Positions 1 to 6,641 of a stretch of 9,674 bases of DNA are shown piece after piece. Under the pieces are notes generated by a model. The model saw nothing but the letters and a program-made list of their open reading frames with translations. It was not told where the DNA came from and made no database searches. A program made the position numbers and the translations under genes. Where the stretch lies: the NCBI GenBank assembly GCA_011525445.1, contig WTGE01000478.1, positions 1 through 9,674 of the forward strand, in the 5' to 3' direction. This stretch comes from Synechococcus sp. CO36386bin_37. Its GTDB lineage: Bacteria > Cyanobacteriota > Cyanobacteriia > PCC-6307 > Cyanobiaceae. How positions within the stretch are numbered: position 1 is the first letter of the stretch; each line of letters begins with the position of its first letter.

Positions 1-132
1 CTGCTGGAGGAGGTGGTTCAAACACCACAATCCCTCCCGATCACTCCCACCCTGGCCTGGCTGGGGGCACCAGCGCTGCTCGGACTTGTGGGCTCGATCG
101 TTAAGGTGCGGCACACCGGTCTGAATCGCTAA
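1..132 (+). CDS. C-terminal end of an unidentified, possibly membrane-associated protein (5' truncated)
   Basis: Frame 1 is open from the window edge to a TAA at 130-132 and gives 43 residues. The tail contains a hydrophobic stretch rich in Leu, Ala and Gly (roughly residues 18-34, including LGAPALLGLVG) followed by a basic end (KVRHTGLNR). That pattern fits a last transmembrane helix with a short positively charged cytoplasmic tail. The stop lies only 8 bp before the ATG of the downstream sufE-like gene, so the two are probably co-transcribed. The codon use is GC-rich like the following genes. I do not recognise the family from this fragment, and the real start lies outside the window. Confidence 0.6.
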   Translation: MLEEVVQTPQSLPITPTLAWLGAPALLGLVGSIVKVRHTGLNR

Positions 133-140
133 ACCTGTCC

Positions 141-602
141 ATGGCAGAACCGAGCTGCTCTTCAAATATCTACGGAAGCGAAGCGCTTGACCGCCTAGCA
201 GAACGGCTCAGCGGCACACCTGACCCACGCAAACGCTACGAATACGTTCTTTGGCTCGCCAAAAAGCTGCCTGCCATGCCATCGGAATTACAAACAGAGG
301 AGCGCAAGGTTCAGGGTTGCGTGTCTCAGGTTTTTATTCATGCTGCCTTGAACGACAACCGGGTGAGCTGGCAAGGCGACTCTGACGCCCTGATCACGAA
401 GGGACTTCTCGCCCTGCTCATCAAGGGGATGAGTGATCTCACACCTGATGAGGTGCTGGCCGTCAATCCCGCATTCATTGCGGCGACTGGACTTCAATCC
501 AGCCTGACCCCCTCAAGAGCCAACGGTTTCCTCAACATCCTGCGAGCGATGCAAACCCAGGCTCGCGCTTTGAAAGACATCCAGGATGATGTCGATTCAT
601 AG
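141..602 (+). CDS. sufE: SufE family cysteine desulfuration (sulfur acceptor) protein
   Basis: This 153-residue protein has the length and layout of SufE/CsdE proteins, which take persulfide sulfur from a cysteine desulfurase such as SufS onto a conserved cysteine and pass it to the Fe-S cluster scaffold in the cytosol. The key motif VQGCVSQV is at residues 57-64, making Cys60 the likely acceptor (equivalent to Cys51 of E. coli SufE). An early helix region with RKRYEYVLWLAKKLP (residues 30-44) and a late motif LTPSRANGF (residues 122-130) are also typical of the family. The ATG has no clear ribosome-binding site, which is common in cyanobacteria. No suf desulfurase or scaffold gene is adjacent; the next gene is homoserine dehydrogenase. 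Cys6 is not part of a known motif. The family call is firm; the physiological partner is inferred. Confidence 0.93.
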   Translation: MAEPSCSSNIYGSEALDRLAERLSGTPDPRKRYEYVLWLAKKLPAMPSELQTEERKVQGCVSQVFIHAALNDNRVSWQGDSDALITKGLLALLIKGMSDLTPDEVLAVNPAFIAATGLQSSLTPSRANGFLNILRAMQTQARALKDIQDDVDS

Positions 603-634
603 AGTCACTTAGCGACGCCTCAGGTACCTGATCA

Positions 635-1951
635 ATGTCCACCCGGATCGGAATCGGCCTTCTCGGGCTCGGCACAGTGGGTGCCGGAGTGGCGAGCATC
701 CTGCAAACCCCCGAAGATCGTCACCCTCTAATCGCGGACCTCGATCTGGTGAGCGTCGCTGTGAGGGACCTGAATCGCTCGCGCCCGATTGACCTGGATT
801 CGAGCCTTCTCACAACATCACCAGAGGCTGTGGTTGACGACCCCTCTGTCGATGTTGTGGTTGAGGTCATGGGGGGATTGGAACCCGCCCGCACGTTGAT
901 CATGCGCGCCATCTCAGCAGGGAAGTCGGTGGTCACAGCCAACAAGTCTGTGATTGCACGTCATGGAGAGGAGATTGCCGCAGCCGCAGCCGCAGCTGGG
1001 GTTTACGTGTTGATCGAAGCTGCCGTCGGGGGTGGAATCCCGATTATCGAACCGCTCAAGCAATCGCTCGGCAGCAATCGAATCCAACGTGTGAGTGGAA
1101 TTATCAATGGCACAACCAACTACATCCTCACCCGCATGGCCGAGGAGGGTGCTGCTTACAACGCTGTGCTGAGCGACGCCAAGGAGCTGGGCTATGCCGA
1201 AGCGGACCCAGCGGCGGATGTGGAAGGCCTGGATGCAGCTGATAAAATCGCGATTCTGTCTGGTCTGGCATTCGGCGGCCCGATTGATCGCAGCGGTATT
1301 CCCACGGCAGGAATCAGTCGTCTGCAAAGCAGGGATGTGGACTACGCCTCCCAGTTGGGCTACGCAGTGAAGCTGCTCGCAGTCGCTGAACGCATGGAGA
1401 TCGATCCAAGCCGTCCCACATCTCTGCCCTTGGCGGTCAGCGTTCAACCCACCCTGGTCCCTAACGACCACCCCCTGGCAGGGGTCATGGGGGTCAACAA
1501 CGCCATCTTGGTGGAGGGAGACCCAATCGGAAGGGTGATGTTCTATGGACCGGGTGCCGGTTCAGGTCCGACTGCTTCCGCTGTCGTAGCCGACATCCTC
1601 AACATCGCCGGAATCCGCCAGCTCAAGCCCTCGGACCTCACCCTGGATCCACTCCTGGCAGCCTCCAGCTGGAGGTCGTGCCACCTGGTGGAGACAGAAC
1701 GAACCAGCCAGCGCAATTATGTTCGTTTCAAAACAGAAAACACTCCGGGAATCATTGGCTCCATCGGCAGTTGTTTCGGGGATCACAACGTGTCCATTCA
1801 ATCAATCGTGCAGCTGAAAGCCGGTGATGATGGCGCTGAAATCGTTGTGATCACAAACCATGTGAGCAACGGACAAATGGAAAAAGCACTTAAAGCGATC
1901 CATGCTCTACCTGGGGTTCTTAACCTGGATGCCCATCTCGGCTGTCTCTGA
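635..1951 (+). CDS. hom: Homoserine dehydrogenase with C-terminal ACT domain
   Basis: The 438-residue protein catalyses NAD(P)H-dependent reduction of aspartate semialdehyde to homoserine, the branch point leading to threonine, isoleucine and methionine. The N-terminal Rossmann fold shows GLGTVGAG at residues 11-18. The VTANK motif (100-104) carries the conserved Lys104. The homoserine-binding core has SGIINGTTNYIL (154-165), then ELGYAEADP (184-192) with Glu189 and Asp191, and GLDAADK (198-204) with Asp200 and the catalytic Lys204. Residues about 361-438 form an ACT domain (NTPGIIGSIG...NVSIQSI), which in this family allows feedback control, usually by threonine; that inhibition is inferred from family knowledge. 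A run of seven alanines (115-121) is encoded by tandem gccgca units. The gene lies 32 bp after sufE on the same strand and is probably co-transcribed with it. Length and motifs indicate an intact gene. Confidence 0.97.
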   Translation: MSTRIGIGLLGLGTVGAGVASILQTPEDRHPLIADLDLVSVAVRDLNRSRPIDLDSSLLTTSPEAVVDDPSVDVVVEVMGGLEPARTLIMRAISAGKSVVTANKSVIARHGEEIAAAAAAAGVYVLIEAAVGGGIPIIEPLKQSLGSNRIQRVSGIINGTTNYILTRMAEEGAAYNAVLSDAKELGYAEADPAADVEGLDAADKIAILSGLAFGGPIDRSGIPTAGISRLQSRDVDYASQLGYAVKLLAVAERMEIDPSRPTSLPLAVSVQPTLVPNDHPLAGVMGVNNAILVEGDPIGRVMFYGPGAGSGPTASAVVADILNIAGIRQLKPSDLTLDPLLAASSWRSCHLVETERTSQRNYVRFKTENTPGIIGSIGSCFGDHNVSIQSIVQLKAGDDGAEIVVITNHVSNGQMEKALKAIHALPGVLNLDAHLGCL

Positions 1952-1979
1952 GCCAGACCAGAACTTTGACCTCCAATCA

Positions 1980-2010
1980 ACAACTGCGCCTTCCCATCAG
2001 GCAAAGTTGT
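1980..2010 (+). terminator. Imperfect stem-loop after hom, possible weak terminator
   Basis: ACAACT at 1980-1985 can pair with AGTTGT at 2005-2010, and GCC at 1988-1990 with GGC at 2000-2002, separated by a 2x2 internal mismatch and closed by a 9-nt loop. It starts 28 nt after the hom stop, a sensible place for a transcript end. No T-tract follows on either strand, so it is not a classical intrinsic terminator. It may be an RNA end-stabilising hairpin or chance. Low confidence. Confidence 0.25.
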
Positions 2011-2125
2011 AGAAGTATCACAGAGCAGATCTGTATTTGCAGATTTGTGCATACAACCGTTCATGTCGAACGAAAGAACCGTCACCCTCGGATCACACTG
2101 TGTTCAGCAGAGAGCGAGATCTGTC

Positions 2126-2320
2126 ATGACAGTGCATCAGGGTGACTGCATCAATCTTCTGTCAGGTGAAGGTCCCTTTCAGGTGATCGGCATTGATGAC
2201 GACCACAACCGTTGCTGGATCCGTCAATGGCCTCTTGCTACCCAAGGGTCCCCGGTCTTTGAAGTGACTCTGCAGCAAATCTCCGATACCAAGCCTTCAG
2301 ACCCTATGGCGACATCCTGA
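2126..2320 (+). CDS. Small conserved-looking hypothetical protein
   Basis: The preferred start, ATG at 2126, gives 64 residues beginning MTVHQGDCINLLSG and has a purine-rich stretch (agagagcgag, 2108-2117) about 8 nt upstream. The frame extends upstream to an ATG at 2063 and a TTG at 2045, but the extra residues look less protein-like and no ribosome-binding site precedes those starts. The body looks like a small beta-barrel: GDCINLL, then GPFQVIGIDDDHNRCWIRQWPL, then SPVFEVTLQQI, with a strongly structured centre containing two Trp and a Cys. My impression, from general knowledge only, is that picocyanobacteria carry short proteins with this 'FQVIGVD...CWVR.WPL' pattern. No function is known to me. 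It lies between hom and the ABC transporter genes on the same strand, 42 bp before the next start. Confidence 0.55.
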   Translation: MTVHQGDCINLLSGEGPFQVIGIDDDHNRCWIRQWPLATQGSPVFEVTLQQISDTKPSDPMATS

Positions 2321-2362
2321 TCCTGAAGTCCTTGAATAGCGATTGCATTCAAGTTCCGCTGC

Positions 2363-3946
2363 GTGACTGATCGCCGTCGCTTCCGCCAGCAGTTCAGCTT
2401 GTTGCTCGGACTGATCCTTGCGGTGAGTCAGAGCGCATGCCAACCCAAGCGTCAAAGCGATCGCTTGACAGTTGCCAGTGCCGGAAGGATTGCCTCACTC
2501 GATCCGGCACTCGCCAGCACGACAGGAGTACTGCAGGTTCTCAGTGCTCTGGGCGACACGCTGTATGTCCGTGATGACACCGGAACTGTTCAGCCTCAGT
2601 TGGCTGCAGCGAAGCCCGAATTCAGCGCCGACGGGCTCAGCGTCACGATCCCGCTGCGCCGGGATGTGCTGTTCCATGACGGGAGCCCATTCAATGCGGA
2701 AGCCATGGCCTTCAGCCTGAGGCGCTTTCTCCGCATCGGCAGCCAGCGTTATCTGGTTGGGAATCGCATCGAATCGATTGAGACGCCAGGCCCCTTTCAA
2801 CTGCGACTCAATCTCAAGCGACCCTCGAGTTCGATCGAAAGCCTGCTCACCTCCCCCTATCTCACCCCCGTCTCACCCAAGGCGTACGCCGACCATTCCG
2901 ATCAGTTCCTCAATGATCGTTTTGTAGGAACCGGCCCCTACGTTCTGAGCAGCTTCCGCAACACCCAGCAACGGCTGCTCCCCTTTCCCAACTACTGGGG
3001 ACAGAAACCCGAGAACCTCGGCCTTGATCTGATCAACCTCAGCAACTCCACAGCTCTGTTTGGAGCCCTCGTGAGCGGAGAAGTGGATGTCCTGCTCTCG
3101 AGCTCCCTCGATGAAGATCAGAAGAGTGCGCTCAGCCAGAAAGCCAGCGAAAACCTGCTTTGGGAAGGCAAAGGACCAGCGATGAACATCACCTTCGTGA
3201 CCCTGCGCAGCAACAGCCCGCCGATGCAGGATCCAACCGTCCGACAGGCGCTGGCCCACGGCCTTGATCGCACCCTGATCAGCACCCGGGTCAGCTACAG
3301 CCAAAGAGAACCTCTGCGCTCGCTCATTCCCCCCAGTCTGCGCGGGGGAAAAACAGAACCCTGGCCCGTCTTCAACCTCAAAAAAGCCCGTCAATTGTTC
3401 GAAGAGGCTGGCTACTGCACAGGGAGTCGCCTGCAGATTCCCTTCACCTTCCGCACCAACGTCCCCTCCGATCGCTTGATGGCACTGACCTGGCAGGCTC
3501 AGCTGAAACGCGATCTACCCGATTGCGTGCAGATGACGCTCAATGGCGTGGAATCAACAACGGTTTACAAACAGCTCAGTGAAGGGGCATTCGAAGCGGT
3601 AATTCTCGACTGGGGAGGCTCCTATCCCGATCCCGAGGCCTATCTCTTCCCACTGCTGAGTTGCGAACGTTCCAGCGGCAACATCTGTGAAGCGGGTGAA
3701 GCTGTTGATGGCGGCACGTTCTGGACCACGCCTGGCCTCCAGGACGCCTTACGCCGCAGCGACATGCTGCAGGGTGAGAAGCGCATGGAGGAGCTGACCA
3801 CAGTGGATGCCATGGCGGCCCGAGGAACGCCTTACATCCCGATCTGGTCCGTGGCACCAAAGGCCTGGGCGCAGCGTCGCCTCACTCCTCCCACCTTTAA
3901 TGGCAGTGGACTGGTGAATCTGGCGCGACTCGGAGAACGACGCTGA
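2363..3946 (+). CDS. ABC transporter solute-binding protein, peptide/nickel class (SBP_bac_5), probable lipoprotein
   Basis: This 527-residue protein has the size and motifs of the DppA/OppA/NikA class, which capture peptides, nickel or related solutes for an ABC importer. The N-terminus is a signal peptide: basic MTDRRRFRQQ, hydrophobic residues 11-21, then SQSAC with Cys26 as the likely lipidated residue. The lipobox is not canonical because Gln occupies -3. Class features follow: an opening SLDPALAST segment (about 44-52), DGLSVTIPLRRDVLFHDGSPF (about 90-110) with the typical 'L R.gv.FHDG.pf.a' pattern, and GTGPYVL (about 190-196). The GTG at 2363 is the only reasonable start, because an in-frame TGA lies at 2333-2335 and no ATG lies between. 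The stop overlaps the next gene's ATG by one base (TGATG), indicating translational coupling with the permease. The substrate cannot be read from the sequence; picocyanobacterial relatives are usually annotated 'possibly oligopeptides'. Confidence 0.92.
   Translation: MTDRRRFRQQFSLLLGLILAVSQSACQPKRQSDRLTVASAGRIASLDPALASTTGVLQVLSALGDTLYVRDDTGTVQPQLAAAKPEFSADGLSVTIPLRRDVLFHDGSPFNAEAMAFSLRRFLRIGSQRYLVGNRIESIETPGPFQLRLNLKRPSSSIESLLTSPYLTPVSPKAYADHSDQFLNDRFVGTGPYVLSSFRNTQQRLLPFPNYWGQKPENLGLDLINLSNSTALFGALVSGEVDVLLSSSLDEDQKSALSQKASENLLWEGKGPAMNITFVTLRSNSPPMQDPTVRQALAHGLDRTLISTRVSYSQREPLRSLIPPSLRGGKTEPWPVFNLKKARQLFEEAGYCTGSRLQIPFTFRTNVPSDRLMALTWQAQLKRDLPDCVQMTLNGVESTTVYKQLSEGAFEAVILDWGGSYPDPEAYLFPLLSCERSSGNICEAGEAVDGGTFWTTPGLQDALRRSDMLQGEKRMEELTTVDAMAARGTPYIPIWSVAPKAWAQRRLTPPTFNGSGLVNLARLGERR
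2455..2466. repeat. HIP1-type palindrome
   Basis: AAGCGATCGCTT is a perfect 12-bp palindrome containing the cyanobacterial HIP1 core GCGATCGC. It lies inside the solute-binding protein gene. HIP1 is abundant in many cyanobacterial genomes; only two copies were noticed in this window, so here it is a weak taxonomic hint rather than a functional element. Confidence 0.6.
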
Positions 3947-4965
3947 TGGCACGGGGAAGGGACCTGATTCGCTATTGCGCGACACGACTCGCCTTGGCTC
4001 CAATCATGCTGTGGCTGATCGCCAGCCTGGTGTTCTTGCTGCTGCGCATTGCACCTGGAGACCCTGTCGATGCCGTCCTGGGCAGTCGGGCTCCAGAGGC
4101 TGCAAAGGCCGCCTTGAGAAGCAGTCTGGGGCTCGACCAATCGCTCTGGAATCAATACCTTGATTTTCTCCAGCGTTTACTGCATGGAGATCTAGGTGTG
4201 GCCCTGATCAACAGTGAGCCGGTGCGGTCGATCATCGCCAAAACGCTGCCGGCTAGCCTCGAGCTGAGCGTGACCGCATTAATCATCTCAGCTGTCGTGG
4301 GGTTGGCAGTGGGCTTCAGCGGGATTGCACGACCCGAGGGAAAATTGGACCTCGCTGGCCGCTTTTACGGCATTGGCACCTACGCCCTGCCACCGTTCTG
4401 GGCCGCAATGCTGATCCAACTCGTGTTTGCCGTCATGCTGGGCTGGCTGCCAGTGGGCGGACGTTTTCCTCCCAGCTTGATCCCTCCAGAGGGAAGCGGT
4501 TTTCTGATATTCGACAGCGTGATCAGCGGGAATTGGATCGCCCTGCAGGGAACCATCCGCCACCTCGTGTTGCCCGCCTGCACCTTGGGCCTCCTGCTCA
4601 GTGGCGTGTTCACCAATGCTCTGCGACTTCACCTGAATCGAACCCTCAAATCCGACTACGTGGAATCGGCAAGAAGCCGCGGATTGAGCGAAACGCAGGT
4701 GGTGCTGCGCCATGCGCTCCCCAACGCGCTGCTTCCAGTTCTGACCATTGCCGGCATCACAGTGGCTTCACTGATCGGCGGTGCACTGCTGATCGAGGTG
4801 ACCTTCTCCTGGCCTGGGATTGCGCTGCGCCTGCAGGAAAGCATCAATCAACGGGACTATCCGGTCGTCCAGGGCATCGTGGTTGCCATCGCCGCCCTGG
4901 TGGTGATGGTGAGTGTGGCCGTGGATCTCCTGGTCGCCATGCTCGATCCACGCGTGCGCTACTGA
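3946..4965 (+). CDS. ABC transporter permease, DppB/OppB family
   Basis: This 339-residue inner-membrane protein is of the DppB class that forms one half of the translocation channel of peptide/nickel importers. The N-terminus has the family pattern: a first helix (about residues 16-34) followed by LRIAPGDPVDAVLG (33-46), then LGLDQSLWNQYLDFLQRLLHGDLG (61-84). About six hydrophobic segments are visible. The EAA loop that contacts the ATPase is at about 239-260 (VESARSRGLSETQVVLRHALPN), and the C-terminal helix ends LLVAMLDPRVRY, typical of DppB. The ATG overlaps the stop of the solute-binding gene, so the two form an operon and presumably one transporter. A DppC-type second permease and DppD/F ATPases are absent: the next gene is convergent on the other strand. 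They may be elsewhere in the genome, or the permease may act as a homodimer; the sequence cannot decide. Confidence 0.94.
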   Translation: MARGRDLIRYCATRLALAPIMLWLIASLVFLLLRIAPGDPVDAVLGSRAPEAAKAALRSSLGLDQSLWNQYLDFLQRLLHGDLGVALINSEPVRSIIAKTLPASLELSVTALIISAVVGLAVGFSGIARPEGKLDLAGRFYGIGTYALPPFWAAMLIQLVFAVMLGWLPVGGRFPPSLIPPEGSGFLIFDSVISGNWIALQGTIRHLVLPACTLGLLLSGVFTNALRLHLNRTLKSDYVESARSRGLSETQVVLRHALPNALLPVLTIAGITVASLIGGALLIEVTFSWPGIALRLQESINQRDYPVVQGIVVAIAALVVMVSVAVDLLVAMLDPRVRY

Positions 4966-6641
4966 TTCATCAGGGCGGATGCGGCATTTCGATCGAGACG
5001 ATGCAGGTGGAGTGTTCCCACCTTGAGGTGAACGGTTTCGGTTTGGGCCGCTTGTTCCGGATCTCCCTGTTCCTGCTCACGAAGGAACTGAATCACTTCC
5101 TGTTCCAGAAGGGCCTGCACCTGCAGGGGCTGCACACCAACCAGTTCCTCCCCAAGCCGAAAGAGATCCTCGCCGCGTTCTCCCACGTCCTGCCCCTCAA
5201 CCCGAACCGGTGAAAAGTGACTCGCCCCCTCCACAAGCACCACACGGCTGGAGGCGGCTGAAGGCATCGCCAACATCAAACCCAGTTGTTCGCTGATGGG
5301 TGGGGTGATCAAATCCAGGGTGCCTCCGGCAAACATCACAGGCACCTTCAGGGTCTTCAATCGAGATCCGCTGGGCCAGAGCAAGCTGCCGAAGCTGTTG
5401 AAACCGATCACCGCCGACAGGGCATCAGGCGCTGTCTGCGCGGGCAGAGGCACATCCACCAACTGACACTGCAACAATCGCGAGAGATTGCTGAGCGGTA
5501 GATCATCCAGAGCGGAAGAGCAGCGACGCGCCAGACCAGGCGCTGGCGTCGCACCAGCGGACAACAGCGCACCCAGGGCACCGAGCGAGTGACCCGCGAG
5601 GATCAACCGTTCACCAGGCACCTCAACCAGACCCTCACGACGGGCCTGGAGCAAGGCATTCAGATCGTTGAGGCGATCGGGAAGCACTTCGGCTCCCGGC
5701 GGGGGACGACGGCCATCCAGGAGGGCCTGCACAGCATGATCATCGCTGCCAGGGTGCTCAAGCACGACAACAGCCCAGCCACGACGGCTCAGACCCCGTC
5801 CAAGCCAACGGAAATGGTCTGGGCTCCCGCCCAAGCCAGGCATCAGAACCATCCATTGCTGCCGTTGAGGTGCCCCCTCAACGGGCAACCACACCTGAAA
5901 AGCCAACGGCTGCTGCCGATGGCTCACCGGCAAGGACATCAGGCGCGGCTCGGACGGCCGGGCCGTGATGGGTTCAGACGATGATGCAGGAACGGGTTCC
6001 GACGCCTCGAAGGAAGCGGACAAAGGCTCGGACAACGATGCCGTGACGGGCAGACGATCAAGACGGCGCACAAGGTTCTGCTGTCGCTCCAGTTGCATCC
6101 GCCAACTCGATGCCAGCTCCAGCAGCAGGTCGAGATCCAGGCGAACGTTCTGAGCGGGCAGCGCTTCAAGAAGGTCAAGGCTTGAAACCTGCTGCTGACG
6201 CGACAGCAGCTCATCGAGCGTCTGACGCACCAGTACCCCTTCGGTGTCGTCATCCACCCGAATGAGATCGGCCAGCTGATCGAGCAATTGACGTCCTGCC
6301 CAGCTGTCCAGAAGCTGACGGGCCATGCTGCGATCCACGATTACAGGAGCCTGGAGCAGCTTGAGAACGCCGTTGCGACTCTCGGAATCCAGCAAGGACA
6401 GCCATGGACTCAGATCCGAGCGATGGCGCCCGTCAGAGCGGGCCCAATCCTTGAGATCGTTGATGGACAAAGGAAGCACGGTGCCATCGATCTGCACCTC
6501 CAACTGAGCAGCAGCCCAGATGGGACGCGGTAGGGCCCATAAAAACACCAGACTGCACAGGCAACCTGCTGCTAATCGCCGTCCTTTTGAGCGTCTTCGC
6601 AAAGCCAAGACCAGTGCACTGGTGGAACCAGTTTCCCGCAC
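4959..6641 (-). CDS. Exported alpha/beta hydrolase with N-terminal DUF1400 domain
   Basis: The 560-residue protein starts with a basic stretch and hydrophobic core (RRRSKGRRLAAG...FLWALP) ending near PIWAAAQ (40-46), a probable signal peptide, so it should act in the periplasm or at the membrane. Residues about 47-200 match the DUF1400 pattern of cyanobacterial hydrolases. Residues about 245-525 are the alpha/beta hydrolase domain: oxyanion-side motif MPGLGGSPDHF (267-277), nucleophile Ser352 in GHSLG, acid Asp443 in GTLDLITP and His475 in GASHFSP. Between them lies a low-complexity linker with four SEP tripeptides (200-232). Substrate unknown; an esterase or lipase-like role is plausible from the fold. 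The GTG start at 6641 overlaps the start region of the divergent MFS gene; TTG codons at 6608 or 6602 would give a more usual signal peptide length. Its stop overlaps the convergent permease stop by 7 bp. Confidence 0.88.
   Translation of the reverse strand: MRETGSTSALVLALRRRSKGRRLAAGCLCSLVFLWALPRPIWAAAQLEVQIDGTVLPLSINDLKDWARSDGRHRSDLSPWLSLLDSESRNGVLKLLQAPVIVDRSMARQLLDSWAGRQLLDQLADLIRVDDDTEGVLVRQTLDELLSRQQQVSSLDLLEALPAQNVRLDLDLLLELASSWRMQLERQQNLVRRLDRLPVTASLSEPLSASFEASEPVPASSSEPITARPSEPRLMSLPVSHRQQPLAFQVWLPVEGAPQRQQWMVLMPGLGGSPDHFRWLGRGLSRRGWAVVVLEHPGSDDHAVQALLDGRRPPPGAEVLPDRLNDLNALLQARREGLVEVPGERLILAGHSLGALGALLSAGATPAPGLARRCSSALDDLPLSNLSRLLQCQLVDVPLPAQTAPDALSAVIGFNSFGSLLWPSGSRLKTLKVPVMFAGGTLDLITPPISEQLGLMLAMPSAASSRVVLVEGASHFSPVRVEGQDVGERGEDLFRLGEELVGVQPLQVQALLEQEVIQFLREQEQGDPEQAAQTETVHLKVGTLHLHRLDRNAASALMNQ
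5943..6041 (-). repeat. SEP-repeat low-complexity linker inside the hydrolase gene
   Basis: Residues about 200-233 of the hydrolase contain the tripeptide Ser-Glu-Pro at positions 204, 214, 222 and 230, spaced 10, 8 and 8 residues, separated by Ala/Ser/Pro-rich spacers. This separates the DUF1400 domain from the catalytic domain and looks like a flexible, probably disordered, tether. It most likely arose by internal duplication of a roughly 24-30-bp unit. Confidence 0.6.

Noticed and set aside
973..998. Tandem gccgca units in hom
   Set aside because: They encode an alanine run in a helix region of an intact enzyme; simple codon repetition, with no sign of a regulatory or phase-variable repeat.
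914..1471. 185-residue open frame antisense to hom
   Set aside because: It lies wholly inside the clearly conserved homoserine dehydrogenase gene, has low-complexity Cys/His-rich content and no recognisable motif; a GC-rich shadow frame.
1952..2125. Promoter search upstream of the small protein gene
   Set aside because: TTGTAG at 2008-2013 has only a poor -10 match at the right spacing; not enough to claim a promoter.
4533..5213. 226-residue + strand open frame spanning the permease 3' end and the hydrolase 3' end
   Set aside because: It crosses two well-supported genes in other frames and has no coherent domain.
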